This document shows, piece after piece, positions 1 to 11,633 of a stretch of 64,000 nucleotides of DNA. How positions within the stretch are numbered: the stretch's first letter is position 1; every line of letters begins with the position of its first letter. The notes under the pieces were generated by a model. It worked only from the letters and a program-made list of their open reading frames with translations, had not been told where the DNA came from and made no database searches. This DNA comes from Gracilariopsis chorda (taxonomy: Eukaryota; Rhodophyta; Florideophyceae; Gracilariales; Gracilariaceae), in NCBI GenBank assembly GCA_003194525.1, contig NBIV01000045.1, forward strand, positions 290,341-354,340, given 5' to 3'. The position numbers and the translations under genes are program-made.

Positions 1-233
1 TGCCTGCGCCCGACGCCTCCTGACTTGCAGCACGTCTGGACTCTAGAGACTGGTCCCCGTTCCGGCCTCTATAGGAGCAATGCACACACCAGGCGCCCAG
101 GCCACGGCTGACCGACTGCCACCGCATCCCTAAAGGTAGAACACCTTTCCACACTAGTCTCCCGACGTGGAAGGCCAACACGGACCTGAAATGGATTCAA
201 GACTCCCGAAACTGCCCAGTCAGAAGGCCGCAC
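1..233. other. Left edge, no gene recognised
   Basis: No start codon, domain or repeat that I recognise. It is probably the leader or 5' part of the retrotransposon that follows, whose 5' LTR would lie outside the window. Confidence 0.3.
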
Positions 234-1791
234 ATGGCTGGCAGAAAACCTCCCCAACACACAACGGAGTCTCAGAACACTTCGGCAGTGGTCGCTGACA
301 CCGGTTTAGTTTCAAACCGAAGCACCAGGAGTGCCCCAGCACTCTATGCGTCCGTTCTGGTTAACTCGGAGTCATTACTTTGCACAGGAAGTGCAGCAGC
401 TTCTTCTTCTACACCACATGGCCACCCCGCATCTTAGGTGCCAGCCACAACTGCAGAGGCATCCGTGTCTATGTGCGGTACACGGATCGGAAACATTACA
501 TTTGACGGCTTTTGGGACCGCATTTGAGCTCACTTATCGGTATTCGTCCGCATGGAACTCTAGATAAGGGTCCCAGTAGCGGTCGAGGAATATCTTGCCC
601 ATCTGATTCCTCAGATATTGAGGCAACAGGCCCCTGGAAAAATCTGCTCGATTGCAGAGGAAGTGATGTCACGCCTCCAGCCAAGCGTTGACGACACGAA
701 AGTCCAACCCCATCGGACAAATCAGCCCCATCTGGGGACAGTATGTCACCCAGGCTATCTCAAAGTTCGATACAAACTGTATGGGTGCAGAAAAGGCCCT
801 CAAGACCGGTACAGGTAATCTCGGCCGGAAGGAAAGAGGAAATTCCGGAACGGTTTATCTACCGGCAAGCACCAGTCAGCCAGATCAGAAAGGGGATCCG
901 GACGACAGGAGCTCCAGTGACGGGAGCTCAGACCGCGACAAACGCGGCCGTTAGGATAAACAGACCGGTTCAGATCGTAGAAAACGCAGCAGGAGGAAAA
1001 CTTCCCGTGGCAAAGGCAAAGCTCACCGTTTGGAATCCAATACAGACCGGACGGAGACCTCAGAGTCTGAGAGAGACCTTTCCGATTTGGACGAGGAAGC
1101 GAGCGACGACTCTCCAGGTTCGCATCATCGCTCGGACCGGAGGTCGCTTAAGCGGCTGAAGCCACTTAACGACTTATTCCGGAAGGCTGTAGACTACAGG
1201 TCATACCGCCTTCTCAAGAGGTCCGTACGGTATGATGCCAGGGTAGCTAAAAGGATTGGCCGCTACCGTAAAAAGCTAGATGTCCAGCTCAAAGGACGTC
1301 CGTTTTCGAGATCGGAACCCATCGCAATATTGGGTTTTCTCCAACGGTTTAAGACCGCCTGTGACCATAATGTGAGGACGAAGGGTGCCGCCCTCTGTTG
1401 TTTCCAATTCTATCTTACGGGTCCAGCGCATGCCCTGGTACAACCTTGTATAACGGGAGAATCTAGTGCGGTCGATATCCGGAAACGGGAAACCCTACGA
1501 ACGTACCCAGAATTAGTTACCTTCCTCCTGGCTACGCATGCCACGGACGAGATCATCGCCTATGCCTACGCGGATGTGACGAACTACCGGCAATCTTCGG
1601 GCATGTCCGAAACGGAGTACGTACAGAAACTGTGGGACACGGCGCTCCGATGCGGGAATGTACTATCCGATCGGCGGTTAAAGTCCGTCTTCGTGGAGAT
1701 TTTATTGCCTGCCATACAGTCCAAAGTCAGGAACCACTTGACTACACACCCTCATATCGGCCTAAATGCATTAGTGCAGTACGCGGAATAG
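234..1791 (+). pseudogene. Ty3/gypsy-like gag (capsid region), decayed
   Basis: This is most likely the Gag of the retroelement whose protease and reverse transcriptase follow. Two pieces are seen. Frame 3 (about 234-720) is open apart from scattered stops. Frame 1 (688-1791) carries a very basic and acidic linker rich in Ser, Arg, Lys and Asp, then a globular part around 1320-1790 that resembles a capsid domain (RFKTACDHN, ATHATDEIIAYAY, SGMSETEYVQKLWDTALRCG). Frame 1 is interrupted by TAG at about 952 and ends at a TAG at 1789-1791. The switch between frames 3 and 1 near 690-740 implies an indel. The identification rests on position just 5' of a clear pro-pol and on the general look of a capsid, not on a diagnostic motif. 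No 5' LTR or primer binding site is visible. Confidence 0.55.
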
Positions 1792-1792
1792 T

Positions 1793-2329
1793 ATGGCGAT
1801 ACACATCGAGCCACCCAGGCAGCAGTCCATCCGCGCGAACGTCCCATCCACACATTGCAGAAGCTCACGCCCCCGCGTCATGAGCATGGATACCAAGTCG
1901 GGTGATTCAGCGAACGCCATGGGGAGTGGACAAGTGTTCGCATTTGGAGAAGTTAGCACCCTAACGTCTCTACCGACGACCCCAACCTCCACGACGTCAA
2001 ACTCATCCTGCCTGGTCCAATTCACCGCACACCAACGAGGGACAACCACCCAAAGCGTAAGTTTACTGGATAAACCATGCCGCATTTGCCTCTCACGGGA
2101 ACCCGACCACTGCAAATTGTTGTCCCCAGAAACCCGTGCGGCCTTACTAGCTGCACAGGAAGCCAATTATATCCTCCAACGTGAGGAGGGATACTATAGC
2201 TCACGACAGGGATCTCGGAGTGGCCCTCCAACCTGGAAACTGCACGGTCTAATATGGGTCTACGCCAAGCCACCGCCGAGCAACCCACCCGAGCAAATGA
2301 CTGCTCCGAGAGGCCGGGGCAACCATTAA
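1793..2329 (+). pseudogene. Gag C-terminal / nucleocapsid-like segment
   Basis: An open frame of 178 codons follows the capsid-like frame with a shift to frame 2. It is rich in Ser, Thr and Pro and contains one short cysteine/histidine cluster, CRICLSREPDHC, at about codons 97-108. This has the first half of a zinc knuckle (C-x2-C) but the His and last Cys are adjacent, so it is not a canonical CX2CX4HX4C knuckle. The end of the frame is basic and Gly-rich (APRGRGNH), as expected of an RNA-binding tail. Placement between capsid and protease supports a nucleocapsid role in packaging element RNA. The frame change relative to the capsid may be decay or a former frameshift site; one copy cannot tell. 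Confidence 0.45.
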
Positions 2330-2522
2330 ATCTTATACAAACACAAATCGCACCTCTCCCGGAAAATTACCCGGAGAGTGCATAGGGGCGGCTCACCCTT
2401 CGAGGCAGGAAATCCTCACAAAGGAGGTCAGGTGGCCACAAAACCAATCCGATTCGAGCCCGCCTGCCCCTAAACGAAGAGCAGATATAAATAAGCCCCT
2501 CACCGAGAGTATTGACCCCATA

Positions 2523-2990
2523 ATGCTCTTTAACAAAGTGCACTATAAAGTACGCTTCTCCATGGGATTGGACTCCCAGGTGCAGATGCCCGTTACCAGT
2601 GTCCTGGACACCGGCGCCGGACCCAACCTCGTGCATTTGAACAGTCTACCCTCCGTTTGGCAGTCGAAGCTGGTCAAAACAGCACAAAGAACCGTAACAG
2701 ACGCCTCACGCAACCACATGCGGACATTGGGAGTCATCCGCCTGTTCATGCGAATCGGTAACCTCGTGGTCTGGGATCATTTTGTGATCTCGACCAACTT
2801 AACAACTTCATGCCTACTCAGAACTACCTTTATTGACAAACACGTCACTGCAATATACCCCCAGCGTAAGCAGGTAGCTTTCCATCATTCCCGAGCGGTA
2901 GCCCTACTCAGTGCATCACACCATTTGCAAGCGGTTATTATTCATGAGTCCTTCCCGACAACGGACAAATCGACCTCCAATAAGATTTGA
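2523..2990 (+). pseudogene. Retrotransposon aspartic protease (retropepsin)
   Basis: The frame contains SVLDTGAGPNLVH, the D-T/S-G active-site motif of retropepsins, followed by a hydrophobic stretch ending in the residues before HFVISTNLTTSCLLRTTFID, which matches the second half of a retropepsin fold (the I-L-G-like strand is altered to CLLRTTFI). The enzyme would cut the Gag-Pol polyprotein inside the virus-like particle. The same frame continues into the reverse transcriptase, so protease and polymerase were one pol ORF. A TGA at about 2988-2990 and a TAA near 3076 break it. The start is unclear because upstream codons are also open; I give the interval around the motif. Confidence 0.7.
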
Positions 2991-4430
2991 GTCGCCCGAG
3001 TGGTCAATATACCACCAATGACGCAGGTCGCAGTCCACGTCACCGCTGATGTGGGAGGCCTTTCATTCCTCGAGTAAAACCCTCGAACTCTCCACAAACT
3101 CCTTATGCTTATGGCCAGCGACGTCATGGAAATAATCCCGAAACGGTCTTTCCATGTACTAGTCTCCAACTTTCGATACATTCCCATCCACTTCGCAAAA
3201 AATACTATCGTCGGACTAGCCATGCCCGCACTGGTCGCCTTAGTCTCCCCAACAGCACTCGTCCAGGATGACGAGTCTGAAGCACGGGGAGGCGCATCCA
3301 ATCCAATTAATTTGGAAAGTCAACAAGACACGACCGACACGGGGGTTTGGAAAACAGAAGTCCGTATTGGAAAGGAGTACCAATCGGAAAGGGAAAAGAT
3401 CATTGATCTCTTAGAACCGTTCGCGGACATGTGGGATGGACACCTGGGGGAAATCTCAAAAGCCAAGCATCGCATATGCCTGGAAGAGAACGCCAAACCT
3501 ATCTTTCAAGTGCCCTACCGGGTGGGACAAAAATGGCGCGAGCTAGAAAAAGCGGAGGTGAACAAGCAACTCGGAGTGGGCGTCATAGAGCCATCCTCTG
3601 CAGAATGGGCAGGCCCAGTGGTATTTGCGCCGAAAAAGGAAGGCACCCTACGCTTCTGCGTAGATTACCGCCGATTGAATGCGATGACTGTACGGGATAC
3701 ATACCCAATCCCGAGAATAGACGTGTGTATTGTCTCCCTTGGGGACGCAGTAGTGTTTAAATTACTGGATGCGAGTAGCGGCTACTGGCATTGTGAAGTT
3801 GACAAGTGCAACCGGGATAAAACTACGTTCTCTTCCCATATGGGACTCTTCCAATATGTAAGAATGCCGTTCGGACTCAAGAATGCACCCGCAACATTTC
3901 AAAGAGCATTAGATATTATACTCTCACAAGTTAAACGGCAGTTTGCCCTGGTTTACCAGGACGACGTCACCATCTACTCCCGTTCAGTACAGGAACATTC
4001 ATAGCACGTACAGACCGTACTGGAACTCCTCCGCTCAGCCGGGATTACACTACAGTGGGAGAAATGTCACTTCTTTCACTAAACGGTCGATTAACTTGGA
4101 CTCGTCATCAGCCCGGGCATACTATAAGTGTCGAACAAGGCTTGTGACGTCCTAAGGCAGGTCAACCCGCCCACGAAACAAACGAAACTTCGCTCCTTTC
4201 TTGGCCTTTGTAACGTCTTCCGCCGGTTCCTAGAAGGCTTTGTACGCACGGCCAGCCCACTCAACCAGAAGCTGGAAAAAGACCAGCCTTTTGACTTTGA
4301 AACATTAACCGATGCGGAATAGGAAGCATTCGACGAGCTACGCCAACGCCTCATCCGCCCACCCATCTGTGGGGAAGTGCAATGCTTTAGCACAAGATTT
4401 TGCCAGTTGGACGTGCCTTAGCGGTCAGTA
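2991..4430 (+). pseudogene. Ty3/gypsy reverse transcriptase, truncated before RNase H/integrase
   Basis: Reverse transcriptase of a Ty3/gypsy element, in the same frame (3) as the protease. Visible landmarks in order are a linker (FHVLVSNFRYIPIHFAKN), the entry to the RT fold (VIEPSSAEWAGPVVFAPKK), FCVDYRRLN, the first catalytic Asp in FKLLDASSGYWH, MPFGLKNAPATFQRAL, and the catalytic pair in LVYQDDVTIYS near 3950-3980. Most Ty3/gypsy RTs have a hydrophobic residue where Gln stands here. The thumb (PPTKQTKLRSFLGLCNVFRRF) follows, then the first RNase H residues before homology stops near 4430. Stops occur at about 4002, 4081, 4093, 4131 and 4321, yet no frameshift is needed, so decay was by substitution. 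RNase H proper and integrase are missing, so the element could not move on its own. Confidence 0.88.
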
Positions 4431-4710
4431 GAAGGATTTCCTAGAAAGACCAGGCAGAAGATGGGCTCGGTGATCTGAATTGTAGAAGTCAGGAGACGCC
4501 GGTCGAGGGCTGCGGAACCGGACAGGCAACTGCGTCAGGCGTGGTCAGAGAGCACGCGTAGAGTGTTGGCGGTCGTTTACCGCTTGTGGTTTACCGTGCA
4601 GAGTAGTAGTACAAGCTAGTGGGCAGTCTGTATCGCCAACCAGAACAAGAAACAAGTCCGTTTGGTGGGATGATGGCTGCCTTTACTCGTTCATGGGGGT
4701 CTGGGGGTAC
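4431..4710. other. Junction replacing RNase H and integrase
   Basis: About 280 bases separate the last RT homology from the possible LTR. No integrase zinc finger or D,D-35-E motif is present in any frame. The segment ends in a purine-rich run (GGGGGTCTGGGGGTAC) that could be a polypurine tract. The simplest reading is an internal deletion of about 2 kb. Confidence 0.4.
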
Positions 4711-5291
4711 TGTCATCCTAGGTAGACCCCCCGGCCTCGAGGTGCACCTCAGCGACGAAGCATCTTGGCAGATATGGGCCAATGGCGCGCCTGAGTACGC
4801 ACTATCTAAGAATTATTTAAATATGATCTAAGGTCTTGCAGGCATACTTGCCCTTCCTTCCGGTCAGACACGTGTATCCCGTCCCAACAGTCCCCAGGTG
4901 CACCGTCCCATTCAGGTGCACTCTTGCTATATGTCCACCGTCCGGTCTCCCACGTCATCGCGCATCGGTGTTCGCTGTTGTCCGTCATGATCTGACGCCC
5001 GTACGGTCGTTCTACCACATGCCTCCCTCGTTAAAGTGCGCCGCGTCCAATTGGTGCTTTCCCGAGTGGTTGGTTGTAGTGTGGTGCCTAAGTACAGTAC
5101 GGGCGGGACTCATTGCTAGGCGTGCAGGGCGTGTTCCAGCACTGATGTCGTGGTGGATAACTAGCCGGATGGTCATGGTCATGTCCGTCCGCCCACTTTT
5201 TTCTTTAGGTCCGTACGGCGACAGGATAAGGGGAATTGGGGGCGCTTCCTATTGCAATTAATTCGTATAGTCCGTTCCGTTAGAAGTGACA
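4711..5291 (+). repeat. Possible LTR
   Basis: The interval starts TGTCATCC directly after a purine-rich run and can be closed by AAGTGACA at 5284-5291, giving five-base inverted ends TGTCA/TGACA. Length (581 bp) suits a gypsy LTR. There is no second copy in the window and no target duplication can be checked, so this is a proposal only. Confidence 0.3.
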
Positions 5292-5686
5292 ACATTGTTG
5301 CTGGCAGTTTCCTTTTCCTCCCTTTTTGTTTCTTTTTCGTAAAGGGGTGGGGGACCACATTCCAAGCGCCTGCTTACGTCAATAAGTTGACCCCCGTCGT
5401 CCGGTTGAAGTTCAACCGTCACGGCTTCAGTGCCTCGGTCGCATCTCTTCGCCGACTGATCTTCAGTGCGCTCCTCTGTCACTTTCAGTTGGTCTCCGGG
5501 CGGTCGCATATCGTTGCACTGACGACTCTTCAGCTTCACTCCTTTGCTTCGGGCTCCATCTCGTCTGTTCGGTCGGTACTTGTACTGCATCCATCGGAGA
5601 TCCTCCCTCAACTTTACCTCCATTCGTCCTGCCGTTCGGTACTTCCTCCCCAGCACTGCCATCCTCTCCGGCAAGTCCCATCGTCA

Positions 5687-7805
5687 TGCCACCTCCGGTC
5701 GATCCGTATGCCCGTCCGTGTGGCCCGACGTTGGGTCCACCAGCGATCTAGCGCACCATTCCGTTGCCGGCTCAACAATTCGACCACCGTCATCAGCGCA
5801 TATTCACCCCCACCCGTCAGAAACGACACCTCCCGATGTCGGTCTTGGAATACCAGCGGATGTACGCCAACTATCTCGATTCCGCACAGTCTTCGCGTAT
5901 CCCGTCCATGCGGACGCCCGCCGAACTTAGCGTGCTGATTCCCAAGCGGACTGATGAAGATTCCTGGAGGGCCCGTTAGACGCATTATCCCTTCTTGCGC
6001 AGTTATGCTCCCGTCCACACCTTTGGTCGTTGCGATATGCCGTACGTGCGGTGCCCCGAGGAGGTCGAGTACCAGTCCCGCTTGCAACGCCTGTTGCGTC
6101 GGATGCAGGAAGCTTACTATCCCCCGGCCGGTCGGTATAATATGCTCGAACTAATCAGGTTCGAGCCTCGCTTCGACCGGCTTAATTGGCTCAACCGAGC
6201 GTAGTGGGGCGATAATACCGTGATTGAAGCCCGAATTCGGTCGTCCCTCAAGTATTATTACTGTTGGCGTAACGTGGAGTTCCACGACGTAGCCGCCAGC
6301 AACTGCGTGGGATCGTATTTGCCGATCGGTCAAGGATGGAAGGGTTAATACGTGATCCACAATCTTGCGGTCCCGACTCTGCCCGTTCTGACATATCGTA
6401 CGTCTGGGGTTCTCAACCAGGGGTCTTTTTCCGATCGGGGTTTCCAGGTATTTTACGCGAGGTGGGCCTTGCTCGCCTTTTTGGCGTTCATCCAGGCTGC
6501 TTTGGACAGGGTTACCTTCTTTACCCGTAATCCGGACGTTCAGTTGTACATATCTGACGACTATCCAGAATATGGTCGTTGGGTCCCGTTACCAGTCGCG
6601 TTGGTGAATATTACCCGTCAGACAGGGGTTCAGAACATCCTTTGTGCGTCCAAACTCCCGCTGGAAGATGCCAATGCTCTTCTTCGCTACTCCTTGGAAA
6701 CTGACTGGTTCCGTACGCCCGGGTTCCTGTTTCCCACGATGCCCTCTCGTGGTAATAGCGGTCCGGTTACTCGTCGGCTCTGGCCGACTGATGGCCATCC
6801 GGTCTGGAAAGAGATGAACGTTCCGGATTATTTACCGGGCGGATATTTGAGTACTGACTTTGCCAATGCTACTTCGAGAGTGGCCCTTGGTTTTCCTCCG
6901 GGCCGTCAAGTGGTTGCCACTTCCTCGATGCCACCTCTGGTTGCGCTGTCAGCTCCGACTGGGCTTCGTTCGGTTCCTGTCATTGCGTCCGCTTCTACTA
7001 CCGCACCAGTTTGTCAGCGTATCGAGGCGGGTTCGCAGACCTACTCGCTCAGTATGGAGCTCGAAATCGGGGGAGCTTTTGCTGCCCTCCGCATGGTATG
7101 TCGGACGTTTGGCGAGCCTGCTCCGGATTCCCTTCATGACGCTTTTCTCTCCGCCCGTACGTGGATTCGTCGCGTGCACTATAGTAGGCAGATACTTCGA
7201 CATACCGCAGAGTCCCAAATGAACCTCATGGAGAGTATCCGTACTCATACCGTTTGGAGTTTGGAGATGTACGGCCACTGCCTCATGGAAGCCAAGGCTT
7301 TCGATCCAGAGACCGCAGCGGATGACTGGGATACTTTTGCTGTAACTATTGCACAGCATCAGCCGCCCGGTAGACAGGGCCCTCCCACAGAGGACCCGGC
7401 CTACCATTGATGAGTTGACCATACGGGCTGAGAGTGAGCGTCTCGCTCAAGAGGCCATTACGGATCTATTCAATGCTTCTGGTGCCCGTGCGGGCGGGGT
7501 TTCCTCCGGTAATCCTACTTCCAGAGCTGGGCCGAGTGATCTCGTTGGTGCTGCTGCTGGAGTGAGTCCGAGCCGTTCCTCTGGTGCACCTGCTGTTGCG
7601 GCTGGTGCGGCCGATCGGGATGAGCTGATGCTGCAGGTTCCCGTGCCCATGCGTCCAGTCTAGTCATCTCGGAGCCCGAGACGGTCAGTTTGGGATCTAG
7701 TCGGGATGGTAGCCTTCCCCTGATCGAACGTCGGTCTCTTCGCAGTATTCAAACCCCTAATCGTGGTAGAGTCCGTGGTGGGCGTTCTCGAGGTCAGGGT
7801 CGTTA
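5687..7805 (+). pseudogene. Long gag-like ORF with RG-rich tail, decayed
   Basis: Frame 1 can be read from an ATG at 5687 (MPPPVDPYARP) to 7410 with in-frame stops near 5750, 5977, 6202 and 6346. It then shifts frame and ends in a basic tail at about 7750-7805 (TPNRGRVRGGRSRGQGR). The N-terminus is Pro-rich and the middle (6352-7410) is a globular region without a motif I recognise. A Pro-rich start and an RG-rich nucleic-acid-binding end suit a Gag or another ORF1-type protein. It is not similar to the capsid-like frame at 1030-1791, so it probably comes from another element. It may have followed the possible LTR at 4711-5291. No protease or polymerase follows: the sequence runs into an integrase fragment on the other strand. 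Confidence 0.5.
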
Positions 7806-8179
7806 AGGTCGGGTACGGTTCTCTCCGCCCAGTGTACGGTGAGCGCACCATTCTCTTTCTTGATTAAATTTCTGCTTCTTCCGCATCACCTCCTTTATGC
7901 TTTCCCGTACGGTCTGCTTCGGCTGGCCCAGCAAGTTGGTCTGTTTATTTCTCCGTGAATAGCGTGTGTCAGGCCACGGGGCGTGTGACAAATGGTGTCG
8001 TACAGTGTGTCGAAGTGACGTACTGAAACAACCGATCGCAGGCGCACGTTGAAGCGACGTGGCGGAACAACCAATCGCAGACGCACGGTGGCCATGTTCC
8101 GCTTATCATATCGTGCTGTGTTCTGCGTCCTGTTCCACCTCCTCATCCTCCGTGGTGCTCAGAGGTTTGCACGTCCTTG
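7806..8179. other. Non-coding segment with a 39-bp tandem repeat
   Basis: No ORF worth naming. Two copies of a 39-bp unit lie side by side (8012-8050 and 8051-8089), with the core AACAACC(G/A)ATCGCAG(G/A)CGCACG. On the minus strand this lies just past the chromodomain stop, so it may be the 3' untranslated region or LTR of that element. Confidence 0.5.
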
Positions 8180-8769
8180 TTACTTCTGGCAACGCCAGTA
8201 GCGGGCGATGAAATGATGGGGAATGTGAAAGGGGGGTTCGAATGTATTGTAGTGCGGTTGGTATCCGAACCAACGGACTCGATATTGCGTTCTGCCCGGC
8301 GTTCCACGATGGCCGAAGATTCGGTCAACCGCATGGGGTTGCGGTGTAGGTGTTGTCGGGTCCGTTGTGTGCTGTGTAGGTTCGTTGGTGAAAGGACCGT
8401 CCGGATCAACATCGGGTTCGGTGGTCAGCCGTGGTGTAGCCGTTCTAGTGGTTGGGTCGGTGATGAGGTCTGTTTGGACTGCTCGAAGTGGCGCCCGGGT
8501 TACTTGGTCAATGCTGACCCAGTTTTCCAGTCCGTCTTCATTTATGAGGACGGTATCCTCCGTGGTGGTCACGACGGTAAATGGCCCGTATGTTTTTGGA
8601 AGAACTTTCCAATACTTGCGGGTATATTCTTCAACTTGCTCTTCCAGTGCTATTAATATCCATTCCGGTCAGTTGACATAAACCTGCACATGTTGCACCT
8701 CCAATCCGTTGCGACTCAGAAAGGCAGACACCCAGTTGTTTGATGGGCGATTATCCAGAAACCCGATCT
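8180..8769 (-). pseudogene. Chromovirus integrase C-terminus with chromodomain
   Basis: Read on the minus strand, this is the last part of a Ty3/gypsy integrase. It shows the GPY/F module (KYWKVLPKTYGPFTVV, then a second strand ending NWVSIDQVTRAP), a spacer rich in Thr and Pro, and a chromodomain (AVDRIFGHRG, then QYRVRWFGYQPHYNTFEPP) whose Tyr/Trp residues suit binding of methylated histone tails. Such tails mark the chromovirus branch and guide insertion into heterochromatin. A TGA around 8675 stands where the surrounding context suggests Trp. The catalytic core of the integrase is absent: homology ends near 8769, 64 bases before the piggyBac-like element. The orientation is opposite to the RT at 2991-4430, so at least two retroelements meet here. 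Confidence 0.8.
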
Positions 8770-8832
8770 AGTTTTGTTTCTCGCTTAGCAACATAGAGAC
8801 AAACATTTTGGACTAGATCCCTAATTTCCTGT

Positions 8833-8883
8833 CTAGTGTCTATCAGACCGGTGCGCTGACCTCATATGAGTTCAGCACACCGG
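8833..8883. repeat. Left terminal and subterminal inverted repeat of the piggyBac-like element
   Basis: CTAGTGTCTATCAGACCG followed by a near-palindrome centred on CATATG. It matches the right end at 11626-11661 inverted. Confidence 0.75.
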
Positions 8884-9353
8884 CTTGCAAAAATTAAAAT
8901 AATTAAATCTGATCCGCATGGCCACGCATTTCAAATTTGGAACTTGAAAAATGGCCAACGGGGTGGTCTTTGAACTATAGTTAGTTGTAGAAGACAAAAA
9001 CTGAGCCATAATAGCAGCTCAGGGTTCTTCAGGTCACATGCGAGCAATAAAACATGAGTTCGAACCTCGCGGGGTTTCATAAGACTCCAAAACTCTTTCG
9101 GGAGCTTGACTAATTCTAAATATATTTAAACTCTCAGAACGTTTTCAACACCCACTTGAACAGCACAAAGAATACGGTGACATCTGTTAAAGGGGCAGTT
9201 TTGTCATAGAGTTTAAATAATCTAGCAAGTCTAAGTACCGCGGATTGAAGTAATAGGGGGCTTAAGATAAAATGAACTTATTGTACACTTTTGCATTCAA
9301 ACATAGACTTTTACTATAAAACACGAAGGTTGACAATGTTTTTGAAATCTATA

Positions 9354-11633
9354 TCAGCTTCTAAACTTCATTATACCGTGATGCTCTTCAACTTGTTTCA
9401 CAAAACAATGTCTATTAGTACCAGTGACATAAACACACTTCTTTTTCCTTTCTGATATAGCACCCAGAACATAAAAACTTAGACTTCGTATTACCTTTGC
9501 GAAAATTGAATTGTCCTTGATATAAAGCCTTTGTAATATTTCCATCCTTTTCTTTCTCCGTCTATTCGTTTGCATTAAATGCAAGCCAGTGCCTGCAAAC
9601 ATTGGCTCCTCATGAACATTTTCACATTCTTGCTCATTTCTATCCATTAGACCTGTGGTATCCCATGTATTCTCAATTAGTTCATCAGCGAATTGGCAAT
9701 AAAAGTGGTGAGGACTCCTCACACTTGTGGTTCCATTTGCGGCTTTGTACGACTTTCACGCGTCCACAATACAAATCGCTAAAAGAGAGCAATTCACTCG
9801 AAATGACCACTCTTTCACTTCGATTTTCTTCCCCAGATTCAGATAATCTTGTCCGCATCTATTCTGGCGATCGCCCATCGACCAATTTTTGTAAGACTCT
9901 TCACACATTTCGGGAATTGCGACCTCCAATTGCACTTTCTTAGAAATATTTCCCTCCCGTCTCCACCTTCCTCGAATTATAGGAGAACCAGGATCAAGCG
10001 TGCCAAAGGTTGATATGAAATAACTTCTTTCTCTGTCCATCCACATTATAGCCATTATATCATTATTGATAATGCTTCTTTTGCTTGCAAAGATACAAAT
10101 TCACCCCTGTCCGATGGAGTAGTTTCGGAGAGATGTGTCATGGGATATTCACGAGTAGCATTTTTGGCAACTCCAGTAAACCTTAAACCTTTCTCCAGTA
10201 ACGCTTTCGTGGTACTGACAGACGCAGAAAAAGAAATTTGCACACACCAATCGTCCTGATCCAAACCATGGTTGCACTAAGCGATGTAAGACTGCCGTTC
10301 CATGGGCGTTATCAGAATCAAGAACTTGTTCCGGAATATTTGCACCTATATTGAGCTCAGTCTGCAGCATTATACCATTTTATGCACAACATACGTCCTT
10401 CATTTCATGACCATTTTCCGGCTTTCTAGCTAGAGCAGTATAGTTTGGAAGCCCGACATCAACCCAATTACCACCTAATCCGTACCATCGTGAAATTCTT
10501 TCTTCAACACATAAGGCATGTGATGCCGTGACAAAAGACAGACGATGGTCATTGATTGCATTCACAAAATCTGCTACGAAGGACCAACGCGCAATTCCGT
10601 GCTCTTCATACACACCATTTCTGTTGAAGCATGTTGAACGTCCAAGCGTTTCAAATATCTTCCGTGAAATAGAAAGACCAATGTTTGGATGAGGAATAAA
10701 CTTAAAAAAAGCCTCGAGGCTCCAAGTATCCCGTCTGTTTCAGAACTCAATGCGAGTCATGAGGATAAGAATTCCAAGGAGTTTGAGCAAGTTTCCCCCT
10801 GAAGTCCTCCGAACATCTTTGCTTTCTAAGCAAACATTTGTTCTGTTGACTATGAACTGCAAATGCTGCATATGGAACATCCAAAGGAGGAAAGATAATG
10901 CGCTCATGTGTGGAGGAACGTGACACGGGGAGATAAAATCTCCGGCTGGGGCAACCACTTTGCACTGATGCATTTGCATACAACCATTCAGAGGAGTAGA
11001 CGTCTTACAGGTTTCCCACACACGACCATGAATCACAGTTGATTGGACAGGTGATTTTTCGTGTAATGCAATTGTTTTCGAATGCAAAACTTGCATCTGA
11101 TATGGTGTCACAAGAGCATTGTCTTCGATACCGTCCGTATTAATCGGTTCAACCTCGCTAATAGGTTCTTCTGCAGAATTACCGGCTTGTTAAACACCAG
11201 TTCTTAGTTTGATACTGGATAGAAGTAACGTTACTTCTTTTTCTCGGTTCTGTACAAAAAAATGCAGAGTCAGAAAAGTGAAATTTCGATTATTGACCTT
11301 TCGAATGTCAACATTGAGGCCGGAAATTTGTACTGTTGTTGATCTCCATAGAGATCCATAGTAACGTTTGCATTCAGCGTCATTTTTAACTAGACGAGCA
11401 CGGCTGGTGACAGGTGTTCCAACAGTTTTGTGGAGATCTGTGGACGGGGCCATTGTGCACAAATGTTGTTCACGATCGTTCTCTATCCGACAGCTACGAT
11501 TGTTAGTGATTTGTTGTGGACATGTTTCAGCGCTGTGGGCGTAGAATATATGATGAAAAGATTTAAGCAAAATAGTTTTTGGAAAAGTGTTAAGGTTTTC
11601 ATAAAGTTTTGAAGTAATTAAAATTGACCTCAT
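9354..11633 (-). pseudogene. piggyBac-type transposase (DDE_Tnp_1_7), decayed
   Basis: Minus-strand reading gives the family's conserved blocks in order: RTSGGNLLKLLGILILMTRIEF, then IGLSISRKIFETLG, WSFVADFVNAINDHR, LCVEERISRWYGLGGNWVDVGLPNY, RKPENGHEMKDVCC, GRLVCANFFFC, MAIMWMDRERSYFISTFG and a C-terminal YKNWSMGDRQNRCGQDYL block. Piggybac transposases cut and rejoin DNA at a palindromic tetranucleotide using three Asp residues. The third Asp (WMD) is present, but the second, normally in an A-D-S/N-F-F context, reads A-N here. Stops interrupt the frame near 10740, 10380 and 9753, and two offsetting frame changes lie between about 10215 and 10065. A cysteine-rich C-terminal domain is not seen. 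The copy is inactive but fairly complete. Confidence 0.78.
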
